Below the pieces are notes generated by a model. That model saw only the letters and a program-made list of their open reading frames with translations. It was not told the origin of the DNA and ran no database searches. DNA of 64,000 bases from Billgrantia pellis (lineage in GTDB: Bacteria; Pseudomonadota; Gammaproteobacteria; Pseudomonadales; Halomonadaceae), in NCBI RefSeq assembly GCF_008297955.1, contig NZ_VTPY01000001.1, positions 372,001 to 436,000 of the forward strand. Direction: 5' to 3'. Within the stretch, counting starts at the first letter, position 1. Each line of letters starts with the position of its first letter. Below, piece by piece: positions 47,664 through 56,917 of this stretch. Position numbers and translations under genes: made by a program.

Positions 47664-48416
47664 ATGGATCGCATCCTCTATACCGCCATGAGCGGGGCCA
47701 AGCAGAGCATGGATCAGCAGGCCGTGGTCAGCCACAACCTGTCGAACGTCTCGACCAGCGGCTTCCGTGCCCAGCTGCATGCCATGCGCGCCGTGCCGGT
47801 GCAGGGCGACGGTTTGCCCACTCGCGTTTCCGTGGCGGCTTCCACGCCGGGCAGCGACTTCAGCGCGGGGCCCATCACGCGCACCGGACGCGGGCTGGAC
47901 GTGGCCATGGAGGGCGGTGCCTGGCTCGCCGTCCAGGCACCCGACGGCACCGAGGCCTATACCCGTCGCGGCGATCTGGAAGTCGATGGCGACGGCCTGG
48001 TGACCGTGCTGGGGCGCCCGGTGATCGGTGAGGGCGGCCCGATCATCGTGCCGCTGGGTTCCAGCGTCTCGGTGGGCGCCGATGGGACCTTGAGCGCCAT
48101 CGGGGAAGGAGAGGGGCCCGAAGCCCTGGTGGACGTGGGCCGTCTCAAGCTCGTCACGCCCGAGCAGACCCTGCAGCGGGGTGACGACGGCCTGTTTCGC
48201 CTGCCTCCCAATGCCGAAGGCGAGGTGGCGGCACTGCAAGCCGACGAGAACGCCCGGGTCGCCAGTGGTGCACTCGAAGGCAGCAACGTGAGCGCGGTCG
48301 AGGCCATGGTCGCGATGATCGACGTGGGCCGCCGCTACGAAATGCAGATGAAGGTGATCAGTACCGCGGACGAGAACGCCCAGCGGGCCAATAACCTCTT
48401 GTCTCTCCAGGGTTGA
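47664..48416 (+). CDS. flgF: Flagellar basal-body rod protein FlgF
   Basis: The 250-residue protein starts MDRILYTAMSGAKQSMDQQA, followed by HNLSNVSTSGFRAQLHAMRAVPV, the FlgF pattern, and ends SNVSAVEAMVAMIDVGRRYEMQMKVISTADENAQRANNLLSLQG. It is a proximal rod protein. The spacing to flgE (20 bases) and flgG (26 bases) shows one operon. Confidence 0.95.
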   Translation: MDRILYTAMSGAKQSMDQQAVVSHNLSNVSTSGFRAQLHAMRAVPVQGDGLPTRVSVAASTPGSDFSAGPITRTGRGLDVAMEGGAWLAVQAPDGTEAYTRRGDLEVDGDGLVTVLGRPVIGEGGPIIVPLGSSVSVGADGTLSAIGEGEGPEALVDVGRLKLVTPEQTLQRGDDGLFRLPPNAEGEVAALQADENARVASGALEGSNVSAVEAMVAMIDVGRRYEMQMKVISTADENAQRANNLLSLQG

Positions 48417-48442
48417 TGCTTCGAGCGTAAGGAAAACTACCG

Positions 48443-49225
48443 ATGATCAAGTCATTGTGGACGGCCAAGACCGGCCTCGAATCCCAGCAGGTCAAGCTGG
48501 ACGTCATCTCCAACAACCTGGCCAACGTCAGCACCAACGGCTTCAAGCGTTCGCGTGCGGTGTTCGAGGACCTGCTGTATCAGAACCTGCGCCAGCCGGG
48601 TGCGCAGAACGATGTGCAGAATCGGTTGCCGTCGGGCATGCAGGTGGGTACCGGCGTACGCCCGGTGGCCACCGAGCGTCTCCACTCTCAGGGCGGGCTG
48701 GAGCATACCGAGAACTCGCGTGACCTGGCGATCAACGGCAACGGCTTCTTCCAGGTGCTGATGCCGGATGGCAATACCGCTTACACGCGTGATGGCAGCT
48801 TCCAGCTCAACGAAAACGGCCAGATGGTGACGGCCAACGGTTATCCGCTGGAACCCGCCATCATCATTCCCGACAACGCCCTGTCCATTTCGATCGGCGA
48901 GGACGGGATCGTCTCGGTGACCCAGCCCGGCGTGAACCAGGCGCTGGAAGTGGGCCAGATCACCATCTCCACCTTCGTCAACCCGACCGGGCTCGAGAGC
49001 ATCGGTGGCAACCTCTATGTGGAAACGACCTCCTCGGGACCGCGCAACGAGACCATGCCGGGCATGATGGGCGCCGGTCGACTCTTCCAGGGGTACGTCG
49101 AAACCTCCAACGTCAACGTGGTGGAGGAGATGGTCAACATGATTCAGACCCAGCGTGCCTACGAAATCAACAGCCGGGCCGTGCAGACCAGCGACGAGAT
49201 GCTGGCTCGCCTGAGCCAGCTCTGA
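48443..49225 (+). CDS. flgG: Flagellar distal rod protein FlgG
   Basis: The 260-residue protein has the FlgG signature [44 protein letters not shown] and the C-terminal [44 protein letters not shown]. It matches the enteric length exactly (260). FlgG forms the distal rod inside the L and P rings. Confidence 0.96.
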   Translation: MIKSLWTAKTGLESQQVKLDVISNNLANVSTNGFKRSRAVFEDLLYQNLRQPGAQNDVQNRLPSGMQVGTGVRPVATERLHSQGGLEHTENSRDLAINGNGFFQVLMPDGNTAYTRDGSFQLNENGQMVTANGYPLEPAIIIPDNALSISIGEDGIVSVTQPGVNQALEVGQITISTFVNPTGLESIGGNLYVETTSSGPRNETMPGMMGAGRLFQGYVETSNVNVVEEMVNMIQTQRAYEINSRAVQTSDEMLARLSQL

Positions 49226-49280
49226 TCGCCCCCAGATAAACCAGCCTGAGCCACAACGGTATGGCCGGAAGCGAGTGAGA

Positions 49281-49976
49281 ATGAAAGGTATGGGTTGTTC
49301 GGCCTTGCGCCTGGCCGTGGCGCTTCTCGCCATCATGATGCTGGCCCTGGGGGGATGCGCCCAGGTGCCGCGCGCCTCGGTGGTTGGCGAACAGGAGCAG
49401 ATCAATGTCGTCGAGCCGCCGCCGCGGCTGGCCAACGGCGCCATTTATCAAGCCCACCGCGGCTCCCAGCCGCTGTTCGAGGACCGTCGCCCGCGCATGG
49501 TGGGCGACATTCTCACGATTGTGCTCGACGAGCAGGTCAGCGCCAGCAAGAACTCTCGCTCCAATGCGGATCGTAGCGCCTCCGCCGGCCTGAGTTTCGA
49601 CCAGCAGTCCGATGCGCTGGCTGCACTGGCCAACCTGGGTTTCGATATCTCTGCCGCTGGCGATACCGGCTTTTCCGGTGGCGGCGGCTCCCAGGCCAAC
49701 AACAGCTTCACTGGCACCATTACCGTTTCCGTGCTGGAAGTGATGCACAACGGCAACCTGCGGGTACGTGGCGAAAAGCAGATCGGCATCAATCAAGGCG
49801 TGGAGTTCATTCGCTTCTCCGGTGTGGTGGCACCGCGCGCCATCACCGGACAGAACACCGTGCCCTCCACGGCCGTGGCCGATGCGCGCATCGAGTACGT
49901 GGGCAACGGCTACATCAGCGAGGCGCAGCACATGGGTTGGCTGCAGCGGTTCTTCCTCAACGTATCGCCTTTCTGA
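49281..49976 (+). CDS. flgH: Flagellar L-ring lipoprotein FlgH
   Basis: From the ATG at 49281 (a GTG at 49275 is also possible) this encodes 231 residues with a lipoprotein signal ending LALGGC. It has the FlgH motifs IYQAHRGSQPLFEDRRPRMVGDILTIVLDEQVSASKNSRSNADR and FTGTITVSVLEVMHNGNLRVRGEKQIGINQGVEFIRFSGVV. FlgH forms the outer-membrane L ring. Confidence 0.95.
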   Translation: MKGMGCSALRLAVALLAIMMLALGGCAQVPRASVVGEQEQINVVEPPPRLANGAIYQAHRGSQPLFEDRRPRMVGDILTIVLDEQVSASKNSRSNADRSASAGLSFDQQSDALAALANLGFDISAAGDTGFSGGGGSQANNSFTGTITVSVLEVMHNGNLRVRGEKQIGINQGVEFIRFSGVVAPRAITGQNTVPSTAVADARIEYVGNGYISEAQHMGWLQRFFLNVSPF

Positions 49977-50002
49977 CGATGACCGCATACCGAGGCGCAC
50001 GA

Positions 50003-51157
50003 ATGACGTTCTTCAAGACGCTTACCCAGACATTGACCCGGCCAATAGCCCGCAAGCGCTGGGTGACACGGCCGGTGCTTTTGGTACTGGCGCTGGTGCT
50101 GGCACTGCCGGCGCAAGCCGAACGCATCCGCGAAATAGCCAACTTTGCCGGGGTGCGAGACAACCAGTTGGTCGGCTATGGCCTGGTGGTCGGCCTCGAC
50201 GGCACGGGCGACCAGACCATGCAGGCGCCCTTCACGGGACAGAGCTTGACCAACATGCTGTCGCAGCTCGGCATTACCGTGCCGCCGGGTACCAACATGC
50301 AGTTGCGCAACGTGGCCGCGGTGATGGTAACGGCCGACCTGCCGCCTTTCTCGCGTCCTGGGCAGCGGTTGGACGTCAACGTCTCTTCGATCGGCAACGC
50401 TCGCAGTCTGCGTGGCGGTACGCTGCTGATGACGCCACTCAAGGGGGCCGATGGCGACACCTATGCCATCGCCCAGGGCAACTTGCTGGTCGGTGGGGCC
50501 GGGGCGGAGGCGGGAGGCGCTTCGGTACAGGTCAATCAGTTGGCCGGCGGGCGCATCGCCGGCGGTGCCATGGTGGAGCGTGAAGTACCGCTCGATCTGG
50601 GGAGCAATGGCGGGCTGCTCGAGCTGGAGTTGAAGGAGTCCGATTTCGGCACGGTACAGCGCGTGGTCAACGCCATCAACAACGAATTCGGCCGCCCGGT
50701 GGCGGCGGCGATGAACGGTCGCGTCATTGCCCTCGACGGGCCGATGAATGCCAATTCCCGGGTCAACTTCATGGCCCAGGTGGAGAACATCCAGGTCACG
50801 CCCACGGAAGCGTCGGCCAGGGTGGTGTTCAACGCCCGTACGGGGTCGGTCGTCATGAACAGCGCGGTCAAGCTGCATCGCGCGGCGGTCGCTCATGGCA
50901 ACCTTTCCATCGTGATCGATCCACGGTTCATGGTCAGTCAGCCGGCGCCCTTCGGCGAAGGGGAAACGGTGGTGGTACCCGATACCGAGATCGAGATTCA
51001 AGAGCAGGATGCCTACCTGCGCGTGGTCGAGGGGGCCGATCTCGTGGATGTGGTCAATGCGCTCAATGCGCTTGGTGCCACGCCCAGTGACCTGATGGCC
51101 ATCCTCGAGGCGCTCAAAGCTTCCGGCTCGCTGCGGGCCGACCTGGAGGTGATTTGA
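50003..51157 (+). CDS. flgI: Flagellar P-ring protein FlgI
   Basis: From the ATG at 50003 (GAGG seven bases upstream) this encodes 384 residues with a signal peptide (PVLLVLALVLALPAQA) and the FlgI start ERIREIANFAGVRDNQLVGYGLVVGLDGTGDQ. Conserved NMLSQLGITVPPGTNMQLRNVAAVMVTADLPPF follows. FlgI forms the periplasmic P ring and depends on FlgA. Upstream in-frame starts at 49979 and 49937 would extend the signal peptide and overlap flgH. Confidence 0.95.
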   Translation: MTFFKTLTQTLTRPIARKRWVTRPVLLVLALVLALPAQAERIREIANFAGVRDNQLVGYGLVVGLDGTGDQTMQAPFTGQSLTNMLSQLGITVPPGTNMQLRNVAAVMVTADLPPFSRPGQRLDVNVSSIGNARSLRGGTLLMTPLKGADGDTYAIAQGNLLVGGAGAEAGGASVQVNQLAGGRIAGGAMVEREVPLDLGSNGGLLELELKESDFGTVQRVVNAINNEFGRPVAAAMNGRVIALDGPMNANSRVNFMAQVENIQVTPTEASARVVFNARTGSVVMNSAVKLHRAAVAHGNLSIVIDPRFMVSQPAPFGEGETVVVPDTEIEIQEQDAYLRVVEGADLVDVVNALNALGATPSDLMAILEALKASGSLRADLEVI

Positions 51158-52284
51158 TGAGCATGCAGGAGGTCAGCGGCCAGTTCGCCCTCGACGTGCA
51201 GGGGCTCGAGCGTCTCAAACATACCGCTCGCCAGGATCCTGCCAGCGGGCTGAAGCAGGCCGCTCAGCAGTTCGAGGCGCTATTGTTGCAGACGATGCTC
51301 AAGAGCATGCGCGATGCCAGTCCCGGCGATGGATTGCTCGACAGCCAGCAGACCGAGTTCTACCAGTCGATGCTCGATCAGCAGTGGGCCCAGACCATGG
51401 CGGGCCGGGGCATCGGCCTGGCCGATCACTTGATGGCCCAGTTGGAGCAGCAGACCGGTGTCAGTCGTGCGCAGGGCAATGTCGCGGATCGCGAGCTGGG
51501 TGAACTCATTGCCGGCATACCGCGTGGCACGCCACGTGTACTGAGGGATGCGTTGCAACCCGAATCGACCGATGAAGCGTCAAGTCGCCAAGCCGAGAAA
51601 GGGGATGCACCCCCTGGGGCGGCGGCGCCGGCCAATTTCCTCGACGAACTCGAGACCGTGCGGGGCGGCTTCATGGCAGCCGTCGATGCCACACCACCGG
51701 CATCGGCCTCGGTCAATGGCACGGCAGCCCTCTCCAGCCCATCCACGTCCATTCCGACTGACAGCGCCCGGGCGACCGGCGAGCGAGGCGAGCAGGTGGA
51801 GCGCTTCATGAAACGCCTCGAAGCGCCCGCCCAGGCGGCGAGCCGTCGCACCGGGGTTCCGGCCGAACTGATCCTGGCGCAGGCGGCACTGGAAACCGGC
51901 TGGGGACGTCGTGAGATTCCCACGGCCGACGGTGGCAACAGCTACAACCTGTTCGGCATCAAGGCAGGTAAGAACTGGAACGGCAGGACCACGGACGTCA
52001 CGACCCACGAATACATTGGCGGACAGCGTACGCGCGTCGTCGATACGTTCCGGGTCTACGGCTCCTATGAGGAAGCTTTCACCGACTATGCCCGCCTGAT
52101 CGGCGACAACCCCCGTTATGCGGAAGTGACGACTGCCGGTAACGCTGAGCAGGCCGCCCGCGCCTTGCAGGCGGGCGGCTATGCCACCGACCCGGCTTAT
52201 GCCGACAAGCTGATTGCGATGATGAACAGCATGGGACCGATGGGGCAGCCGCGCGGCGATTCGCTGGTCTTTTTCCACTACTGA
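51157..52284 (+). CDS. flgJ: Rod cap and peptidoglycan hydrolase FlgJ
   Basis: The 375-residue protein joins an N-terminal rod-binding domain (LKQAAQQFEALLLQTMLKSMRDASPG and SMLDQQWAQTMAGRGIGLADHL) to a C-terminal glucosaminidase-type domain (ETGWGRREIPTADGGNSYNLFGIKAGKNW, with the catalytic Glu in AALETGWG). The linker of about 90 residues is Ser/Pro/Ala-rich and longer than in enterics (316 residues total). FlgJ opens the peptidoglycan for the rod. The start overlaps the flgI stop by one base, with GGAGG upstream. Confidence 0.95.
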   Translation: MSMQEVSGQFALDVQGLERLKHTARQDPASGLKQAAQQFEALLLQTMLKSMRDASPGDGLLDSQQTEFYQSMLDQQWAQTMAGRGIGLADHLMAQLEQQTGVSRAQGNVADRELGELIAGIPRGTPRVLRDALQPESTDEASSRQAEKGDAPPGAAAPANFLDELETVRGGFMAAVDATPPASASVNGTAALSSPSTSIPTDSARATGERGEQVERFMKRLEAPAQAASRRTGVPAELILAQAALETGWGRREIPTADGGNSYNLFGIKAGKNWNGRTTDVTTHEYIGGQRTRVVDTFRVYGSYEEAFTDYARLIGDNPRYAEVTTAGNAEQAARALQAGGYATDPAYADKLIAMMNSMGPMGQPRGDSLVFFHY

Positions 52285-52332
52285 TTTCTGACACAGTGAT
52301 TCGACCGCGCCGTCTTTTTGGCAGTGCTTGCC

Positions 52333-52359
52333 TAAAGGTTTTCGAGGTCAGGCCGATAT
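52333..52359 (+). promoter_or_regulatory. Sigma-28 (FliA) promoter of flgKL
   Basis: TAAAGGTT, 11 bases, then GCCGATAT closely match the flagellar sigma consensus. The site lies 29 bases upstream of flgK and gives late (class 3) expression of hook-filament junction proteins. Confidence 0.85.
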
Positions 52360-52388
52360 AACGGACATTGGCGAAAGGAAACGATACC

Positions 52389-54329
52389 ATGAGCATCCTA
52401 TTTTCCGTCGGCCTGAGCGGTTTGAATGCCGCCCAGAACGCGCTGAACACTACCGGCAACAACATCAGCAACGTCTACACGCCCGGTTATAACCGGGAGC
52501 TGACCATTCTTGGCCAGAGCCGTGCCGATGCCGGGGTGCAGGTCAACGATATTCAGCGTCAGTACAACCAGTACGTGGCCTCGCAGCTCAACGCCGCGAC
52601 CAGTGCCTCCCGTGCGCTGGAAGCCTACGGTAACCAGATCAGCCAGATCGACAACCTGCTCGCCGATCGCGAAGCGGGGCTGGCGCCGTTGATGCAGAAT
52701 TTCTTCTCCTCGCTGGAAGACCTGGCCGGTGCGCCGTCCGACCCGGCCGCACGTCAGGGTGTGCTGGGGGCGGCCAACACGCTGACCGCTCAGTTCCGTG
52801 CCTTCGACGGCTACCTGCAAGATATGCAAGAGGGCATCAACGGGCAGATAAAGGACGAAGTCACCCAGATCAACAACATGACCGAGCAGATGGCGACGCT
52901 GAATCGCGAGATCGCACTGGCGCGAGCCCGTAGCGGCGAGGCGCCCAACAGCCTGCTCAATCAGCGCGACCAACTGGTGCATGAGCTCAGCGAGCGCATG
53001 GACATTCGCTTGAACATCCAGGATGGCAAGAGCTACAACATCAGCCTGCCCAACGGCCAGCCGTTGGTATCGGGCACCAACCACTACAAGCTCGAAACGA
53101 TGCGTGCGCCTAACGATCCGCAGCGTACCGTATTGGGCTATCGCGATTCCGGCAGCAACCTGGTAGCGCTGTCGGAAGACACCATCCAGGGCGGCACCCT
53201 GGGCGGGTTGATGACCTTCCGGGCCGAAACCCTCGACAGGACGCAGAACCAGATCGGCCAACTGGCGGTGTCGCTGGCGGTGAGCTTCAACGAGCAGCAC
53301 CATAAGGGCGTGGATCTCGATGGCAATCAGGGCGAAGACTTTTTCAGCATCGGCCAGCCCCAGGCCTTCTCCCACTCGCATAACAGCAGCGGGGTGGAGG
53401 TAACGGCGGCCAGCTTCGATGAAACGAACATTGATCGACTGCGTGCTACCGATTACACGGTACGCTTCACCGGTGGTGAGCCGCAGGTGATTCGCAAGGA
53501 TAACGGCCAGGCCGTGCCGGCCAACGAGGTGGACTGGGACGTCGACTCCTCGACGCTTAGCTTTGGTGGCATGACGCTCGAATTCAACGGCACGCCGGCG
53601 GCCGGTGATCGTTTCGAGGTGCAGCCGGTGCGTCGAGCCGCAGCCGGTTTCGAGTTGCAGATCAGCGATCTGGACAAGATCGCGGCGGGTGATGGGGGAT
53701 ATGGGAGCGAAGAAGGCGACGCGCTTCATTCCTTCAAAAGTTCGGGCGATTTGCCTGTTAGCGATCTAAGTGTATCGTCAGGGGCTTTTTCCAATAGTAA
53801 GAAATATCAGCTAGAAGTGGACTCGGAAGGTACGTTGGCACTGACACCTGCGGCAACGATTCGGGTGAATGGTGAACTCTTCGATGCGTCTACGGATAAA
53901 CTGCCTGTCGGGGCAACCGTTGTTATTGATGGTATTACTTTCACGCTTGATGAGCTTCCTGGCGAAGATGAAACGGCGTCGTTGACGGTCACCCAGAATG
54001 TCATTGCTGCCACGGGCGACAACCGCAATGCCCTGGCATTGCAGAATTTGCAGAGCGAGGCACTGGTGGGGGGGCGTGCATCCTTCAGCCAAGCCTACGC
54101 CGGCATGATCAGCGATGTGGGCAACCAAACCAATATCGTCAAGGTGAATCTCGATGCGCGCCAAGGGCTCACCGATCAACTCAAGGCGGTACAGCAGTCC
54201 GAATCCGGCGTCAATCTTGATGAGGAAGCGGCCAACCTGATCCGCTACCAGCAATTTTACATGGCCAACGCCAAGGTGATCGATACAGCGTCATCGCTGT
54301 TCGACACCATTCTCGGCCTGCGTAACTGA
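52389..54329 (+). CDS. flgK: Flagellar hook-filament junction protein FlgK
   Basis: From the ATG at 52389 (AGGAAA upstream; the TTG at 52368 is rejected) this encodes 646 residues. Termini are canonical: LFSVGLSGLNAAQNALNTTGNNISNVYTPGYNRE and GVNLDEEAANLIRYQQFYMANAKVIDTASSLFDTILGLRN. It is about 100 residues longer than enteric FlgK (547). Residues about 435-535 (FKSSGDLPVSDLSVSSG, then ITFTLDELPGEDETASLTV) are beta-rich and clearly more AT-rich than the rest, pointing to an exchanged, surface-exposed domain. Confidence 0.95.
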   Translation: MSILFSVGLSGLNAAQNALNTTGNNISNVYTPGYNRELTILGQSRADAGVQVNDIQRQYNQYVASQLNAATSASRALEAYGNQISQIDNLLADREAGLAPLMQNFFSSLEDLAGAPSDPAARQGVLGAANTLTAQFRAFDGYLQDMQEGINGQIKDEVTQINNMTEQMATLNREIALARARSGEAPNSLLNQRDQLVHELSERMDIRLNIQDGKSYNISLPNGQPLVSGTNHYKLETMRAPNDPQRTVLGYRDSGSNLVALSEDTIQGGTLGGLMTFRAETLDRTQNQIGQLAVSLAVSFNEQHHKGVDLDGNQGEDFFSIGQPQAFSHSHNSSGVEVTAASFDETNIDRLRATDYTVRFTGGEPQVIRKDNGQAVPANEVDWDVDSSTLSFGGMTLEFNGTPAAGDRFEVQPVRRAAAGFELQISDLDKIAAGDGGYGSEEGDALHSFKSSGDLPVSDLSVSSGAFSNSKKYQLEVDSEGTLALTPAATIRVNGELFDASTDKLPVGATVVIDGITFTLDELPGEDETASLTVTQNVIAATGDNRNALALQNLQSEALVGGRASFSQAYAGMISDVGNQTNIVKVNLDARQGLTDQLKAVQQSESGVNLDEEAANLIRYQQFYMANAKVIDTASSLFDTILGLRN

Positions 54330-54349
54330 TTCGAAGGGAGTCCAGTACG

Positions 54350-55639
54350 ATGCGTATCAGCACCGTGACCATGTTCGATCAGAGCGTGGCATCCATGAAC
54401 CGGCAGCAGAGCGACTTCCTCAAGGTCAGCCAGCAGATCGCCAGCGGCCGTCGGGTGGTCAATCCCTCCGACGATCCCCAGGCCTCCTCGAGGGCGGTGG
54501 GGGTCGGCCAGGCGAAGGCGATCACACAGCAATATGCCGATGCTCGGGTCACGGCTCGCAACACACTGGGCCAGGCCGAGAGCGTGGTCAACGGCGTGGC
54601 CGACGGTATCACCAGCGCCAAGACGCTGCTGATCCAGGCGGCAAGCGATACGCTGAGCGATGTCGACCGCCAATCGATCGCCTCCGAACTGCGCAGCGTC
54701 TACGAAACCTTGATAGGACAGGCCAACGCCACCGACGGCAACGGTCGTTACCTGTTCGGCGGCTATAGCGATGACGCGGCGCCCTTCGCCCGTACCAGCG
54801 GTGAGGGGGTGTCGGGTACGACGTACATGGGTGACGGCAACACACGCGAGCAGCGTATCGACGCCTCACGGTTGATGCCGGTATCCGACAACGGCATTAC
54901 TATCTTCCAGAGCGTGCCTTCCGGCGCCGGCTATGTGGCGCGGGCGGAGCGCGAAAGTGCGCCGGCGGAGCCGAACGGTCTAGGCGTTCAAGACGGGTAT
55001 TACGCCAACGCGGGCTCGGTAACGTTTACCAGCGGGCCGAACCGCGTGGATCCGAATGCCGAGCATTTCGGCAAGCCATTTACCATCAACTTCAACGAAG
55101 AGGGTGGTGAGATTCGAGTTCAGGTCGCGAACCCCGATGATCCCGACGAATTGATCTATGACCAGCCTTACGAATCCGGCAAGACCGTCAGCTTCGGTGG
55201 GATCAGCATCACGCTCGAGGGTGAACCCGAGGGCGGTGACCAGATTCACGTGCGTCCCGCCGATGACGAGGGCGCCAACCAGGATCTGTTCAAGACCCTC
55301 AAAGACGCCATCGATCTGTTGGAGATGGACCAGGAGGACACCGCCGAGAACCGCGCTCATTTCCGCAACACCCTCAATACGGCAATGCGCGAGCTCGACA
55401 ACAGCCTGGACAACGTACTCACCGTGCGTGCCTCCATGGGCGCGCGCCTCAACGAGTTGGACGTGGTCGATGCCGTAGCCGGCAATCGCATGATGAACTA
55501 CGAGCAAACGCTCTCCGACCTGGTGGATCTCGACTACGCCCAGGCAATTTCCGAATACAGTCTGCGTCAGGTGGGATTGCAGGCCGCCCAGAAGGCCTTT
55601 GTCGACGTGAAGGGGATGTCGTTGTTCAACTTTCTGTAA
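54350..55639 (+). CDS. flgL: Flagellar hook-filament junction protein FlgL
   Basis: The 429-residue protein has the FlgL N-terminus (STVTMFDQSVASMNRQQSDFLKVSQQIASGRRVVNPSDDPQASSRAV) and C-terminus (YEQTLSDLVDLDYAQAISEYSLRQVGLQAAQKAFVDVKGMSLFNFL). It is longer than enteric FlgL (317), with the extra part in the variable outer domain (about 200-300). It lies 20 bases after flgK and ends the rightward flg operon. Confidence 0.95.
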   Translation: MRISTVTMFDQSVASMNRQQSDFLKVSQQIASGRRVVNPSDDPQASSRAVGVGQAKAITQQYADARVTARNTLGQAESVVNGVADGITSAKTLLIQAASDTLSDVDRQSIASELRSVYETLIGQANATDGNGRYLFGGYSDDAAPFARTSGEGVSGTTYMGDGNTREQRIDASRLMPVSDNGITIFQSVPSGAGYVARAERESAPAEPNGLGVQDGYYANAGSVTFTSGPNRVDPNAEHFGKPFTINFNEEGGEIRVQVANPDDPDELIYDQPYESGKTVSFGGISITLEGEPEGGDQIHVRPADDEGANQDLFKTLKDAIDLLEMDQEDTAENRAHFRNTLNTAMRELDNSLDNVLTVRASMGARLNELDVVDAVAGNRMMNYEQTLSDLVDLDYAQAISEYSLRQVGLQAAQKAFVDVKGMSLFNFL

Positions 55640-55726
55640 AAAATTCCTGGCAGGGATGCCGTCGAAGCGTTTTCTCTACTCCGGTTCCCTGCAGACCTAG
55701 CCGGCCTTCGGCCTGGTCTCTTTTCG

Positions 55727-55755
55727 CCGCTCCGGCTTGCCGGGGCGGTTTTTTT
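55727..55755 (+). terminator. Terminator of the flg operon
   Basis: CCGCTCCGG and CCGGGGCGG (one G-T pair) with a CTTG loop are followed by seven T. It separates flgL from the convergent fli operon. A smaller GGCC-TTC-GGCC hairpin lies 20 bases earlier. Confidence 0.85.
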
Positions 55756-55783
55756 ATCGCTCGTGTCGGAAAAGACCCGCGGT

Positions 55784-56575
55784 TCAAGTGAGAGGCGCCA
55801 TGGCCTCGATGAGCTGATAAAGAAAATGAATGCCGCTGCTGAACAGGCGATGCAGGAAGCCGGAAAGATCGGTCATCAACACCATCAGCAGAACGAGACC
55901 GATGGTGAGCGTCATGGGAAACCCGATATTGAAGACCGTCAGCTGAGGAGCGGAGCGGTTGAGAATGCCCATGGCCAGGTTGAGGATCAGCAGCGAGCCG
56001 ACCAGCGGCAGGGCCAGCGACATGCCGGCAACGAAGATGGTGCCACCGTAGCGTGCCAGCATCTCGAAAGCCGCCGGATTGAAGGCGCCGATACCCACGG
56101 GCAAGCTGTGAAAGCTCATTACCAGGGCCTCCAGTATCATCAGGTGGCCTCCGAGAGCGAGGAACAGCAGCAGCGCGATCATATAGAGGACCCGTGAGAG
56201 GATCATGCTGTTGGTACCGCTGCTGGCATCGAAGAAGGTGGCGAAGGCCAGCCCCATCTGCAGGCCGATGAATTCGCCGGCGGCCTGTACGACGGCAAAT
56301 ATCACCTGCATGACCAGCCCCATGGCGATGCCTATCAGCATCTGTTCCACCATGATGCCCAGGCCCGCCCACGACATGACGGGGACATCGGGCATGGGCG
56401 GCAACACCGGCGCAACGACGATCGCCACCAGCAGGGCGAGTCCGAGCTTTGCCTGTCTGGGAACGCTGGAGTGACTCCACAGCGGGGCGGCGGCGAAGAA
56501 GGCGAGAATGCGTACGAAAGGCCAGAGCAGGGCCACCAGCCAGCCCTGCAGTTGGGCGAAGGTCACCTCGACCAT
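55784..56575 (-). CDS. fliR: Flagellar type III export protein FliR
   Basis: The 263-residue protein has about six transmembrane segments and the FliR features VRILAFFAAAPLWSHSSVPRQAKLGLALLVAIVVAP, GLQMGLAFATFFDASSGTNS and GFPMTLTIGLVLLMVLM. It is a core subunit of the flagellar export gate with FliP and FliQ. It is the last gene of the leftward fli operon; flhB does not follow here. Confidence 0.94.
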   Translation of the reverse strand: MVEVTFAQLQGWLVALLWPFVRILAFFAAAPLWSHSSVPRQAKLGLALLVAIVVAPVLPPMPDVPVMSWAGLGIMVEQMLIGIAMGLVMQVIFAVVQAAGEFIGLQMGLAFATFFDASSGTNSMILSRVLYMIALLLFLALGGHLMILEALVMSFHSLPVGIGAFNPAAFEMLARYGGTIFVAGMSLALPLVGSLLILNLAMGILNRSAPQLTVFNIGFPMTLTIGLVLLMVLMTDLSGFLHRLFSSGIHFLYQLIEAMAPLT

Positions 56576-56582
56576 GAGCGGT

Positions 56583-56852
56583 TCACATCAGCATGCCGGG
56601 GATGCCGGTGATGAGGTTGCGTGTGAAATCGGTGATCAGTTTCAGCAGCCAAGGTCCGGCCAATACCAGTACGGTAAAGACCCCGAGAATCTTGGGGATA
56701 AAGGAGAGTGTCATCTCGTTGATCTGTGTGGCCGCCTGGAACAGGCTGACGAGGAGGCCCGTCAGCAGGGCGGTAATCAGCAGCGGTCCGGCCAGGAAGA
56801 GGGTGACCCGCATGCCCTGGTAGGCGATTGCCATGACCGTTTCCGGTGTCAT
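56583..56852 (-). CDS. fliQ: Flagellar type III export protein FliQ
   Basis: From the ATG at 56852 this encodes 89 residues, exactly the enteric length. It has two transmembrane helices and the conserved MTPETVMAIAYQGMRVTLFLAGP, LFQAATQINEMTLSFIPKI. It completes the FliP5-Q4-R1 gate. The longer reading to 56873 adds only the ribosome-site region. Confidence 0.94.
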   Translation of the reverse strand: MTPETVMAIAYQGMRVTLFLAGPLLITALLTGLLVSLFQAATQINEMTLSFIPKILGVFTVLVLAGPWLLKLITDFTRNLITGIPGMLM

Positions 56853-56917
56853 CGTTGACTCCTCGCCGCGCATGGAGCGGCCGTATCGGTTGCGGCGTGC
56901 GGCCGCTAGCGCATCGA

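Noticed and set aside
52398..53729. 443-residue minus-strand ORF
   Set aside because: Antisense to flgK, no start context and no motif.
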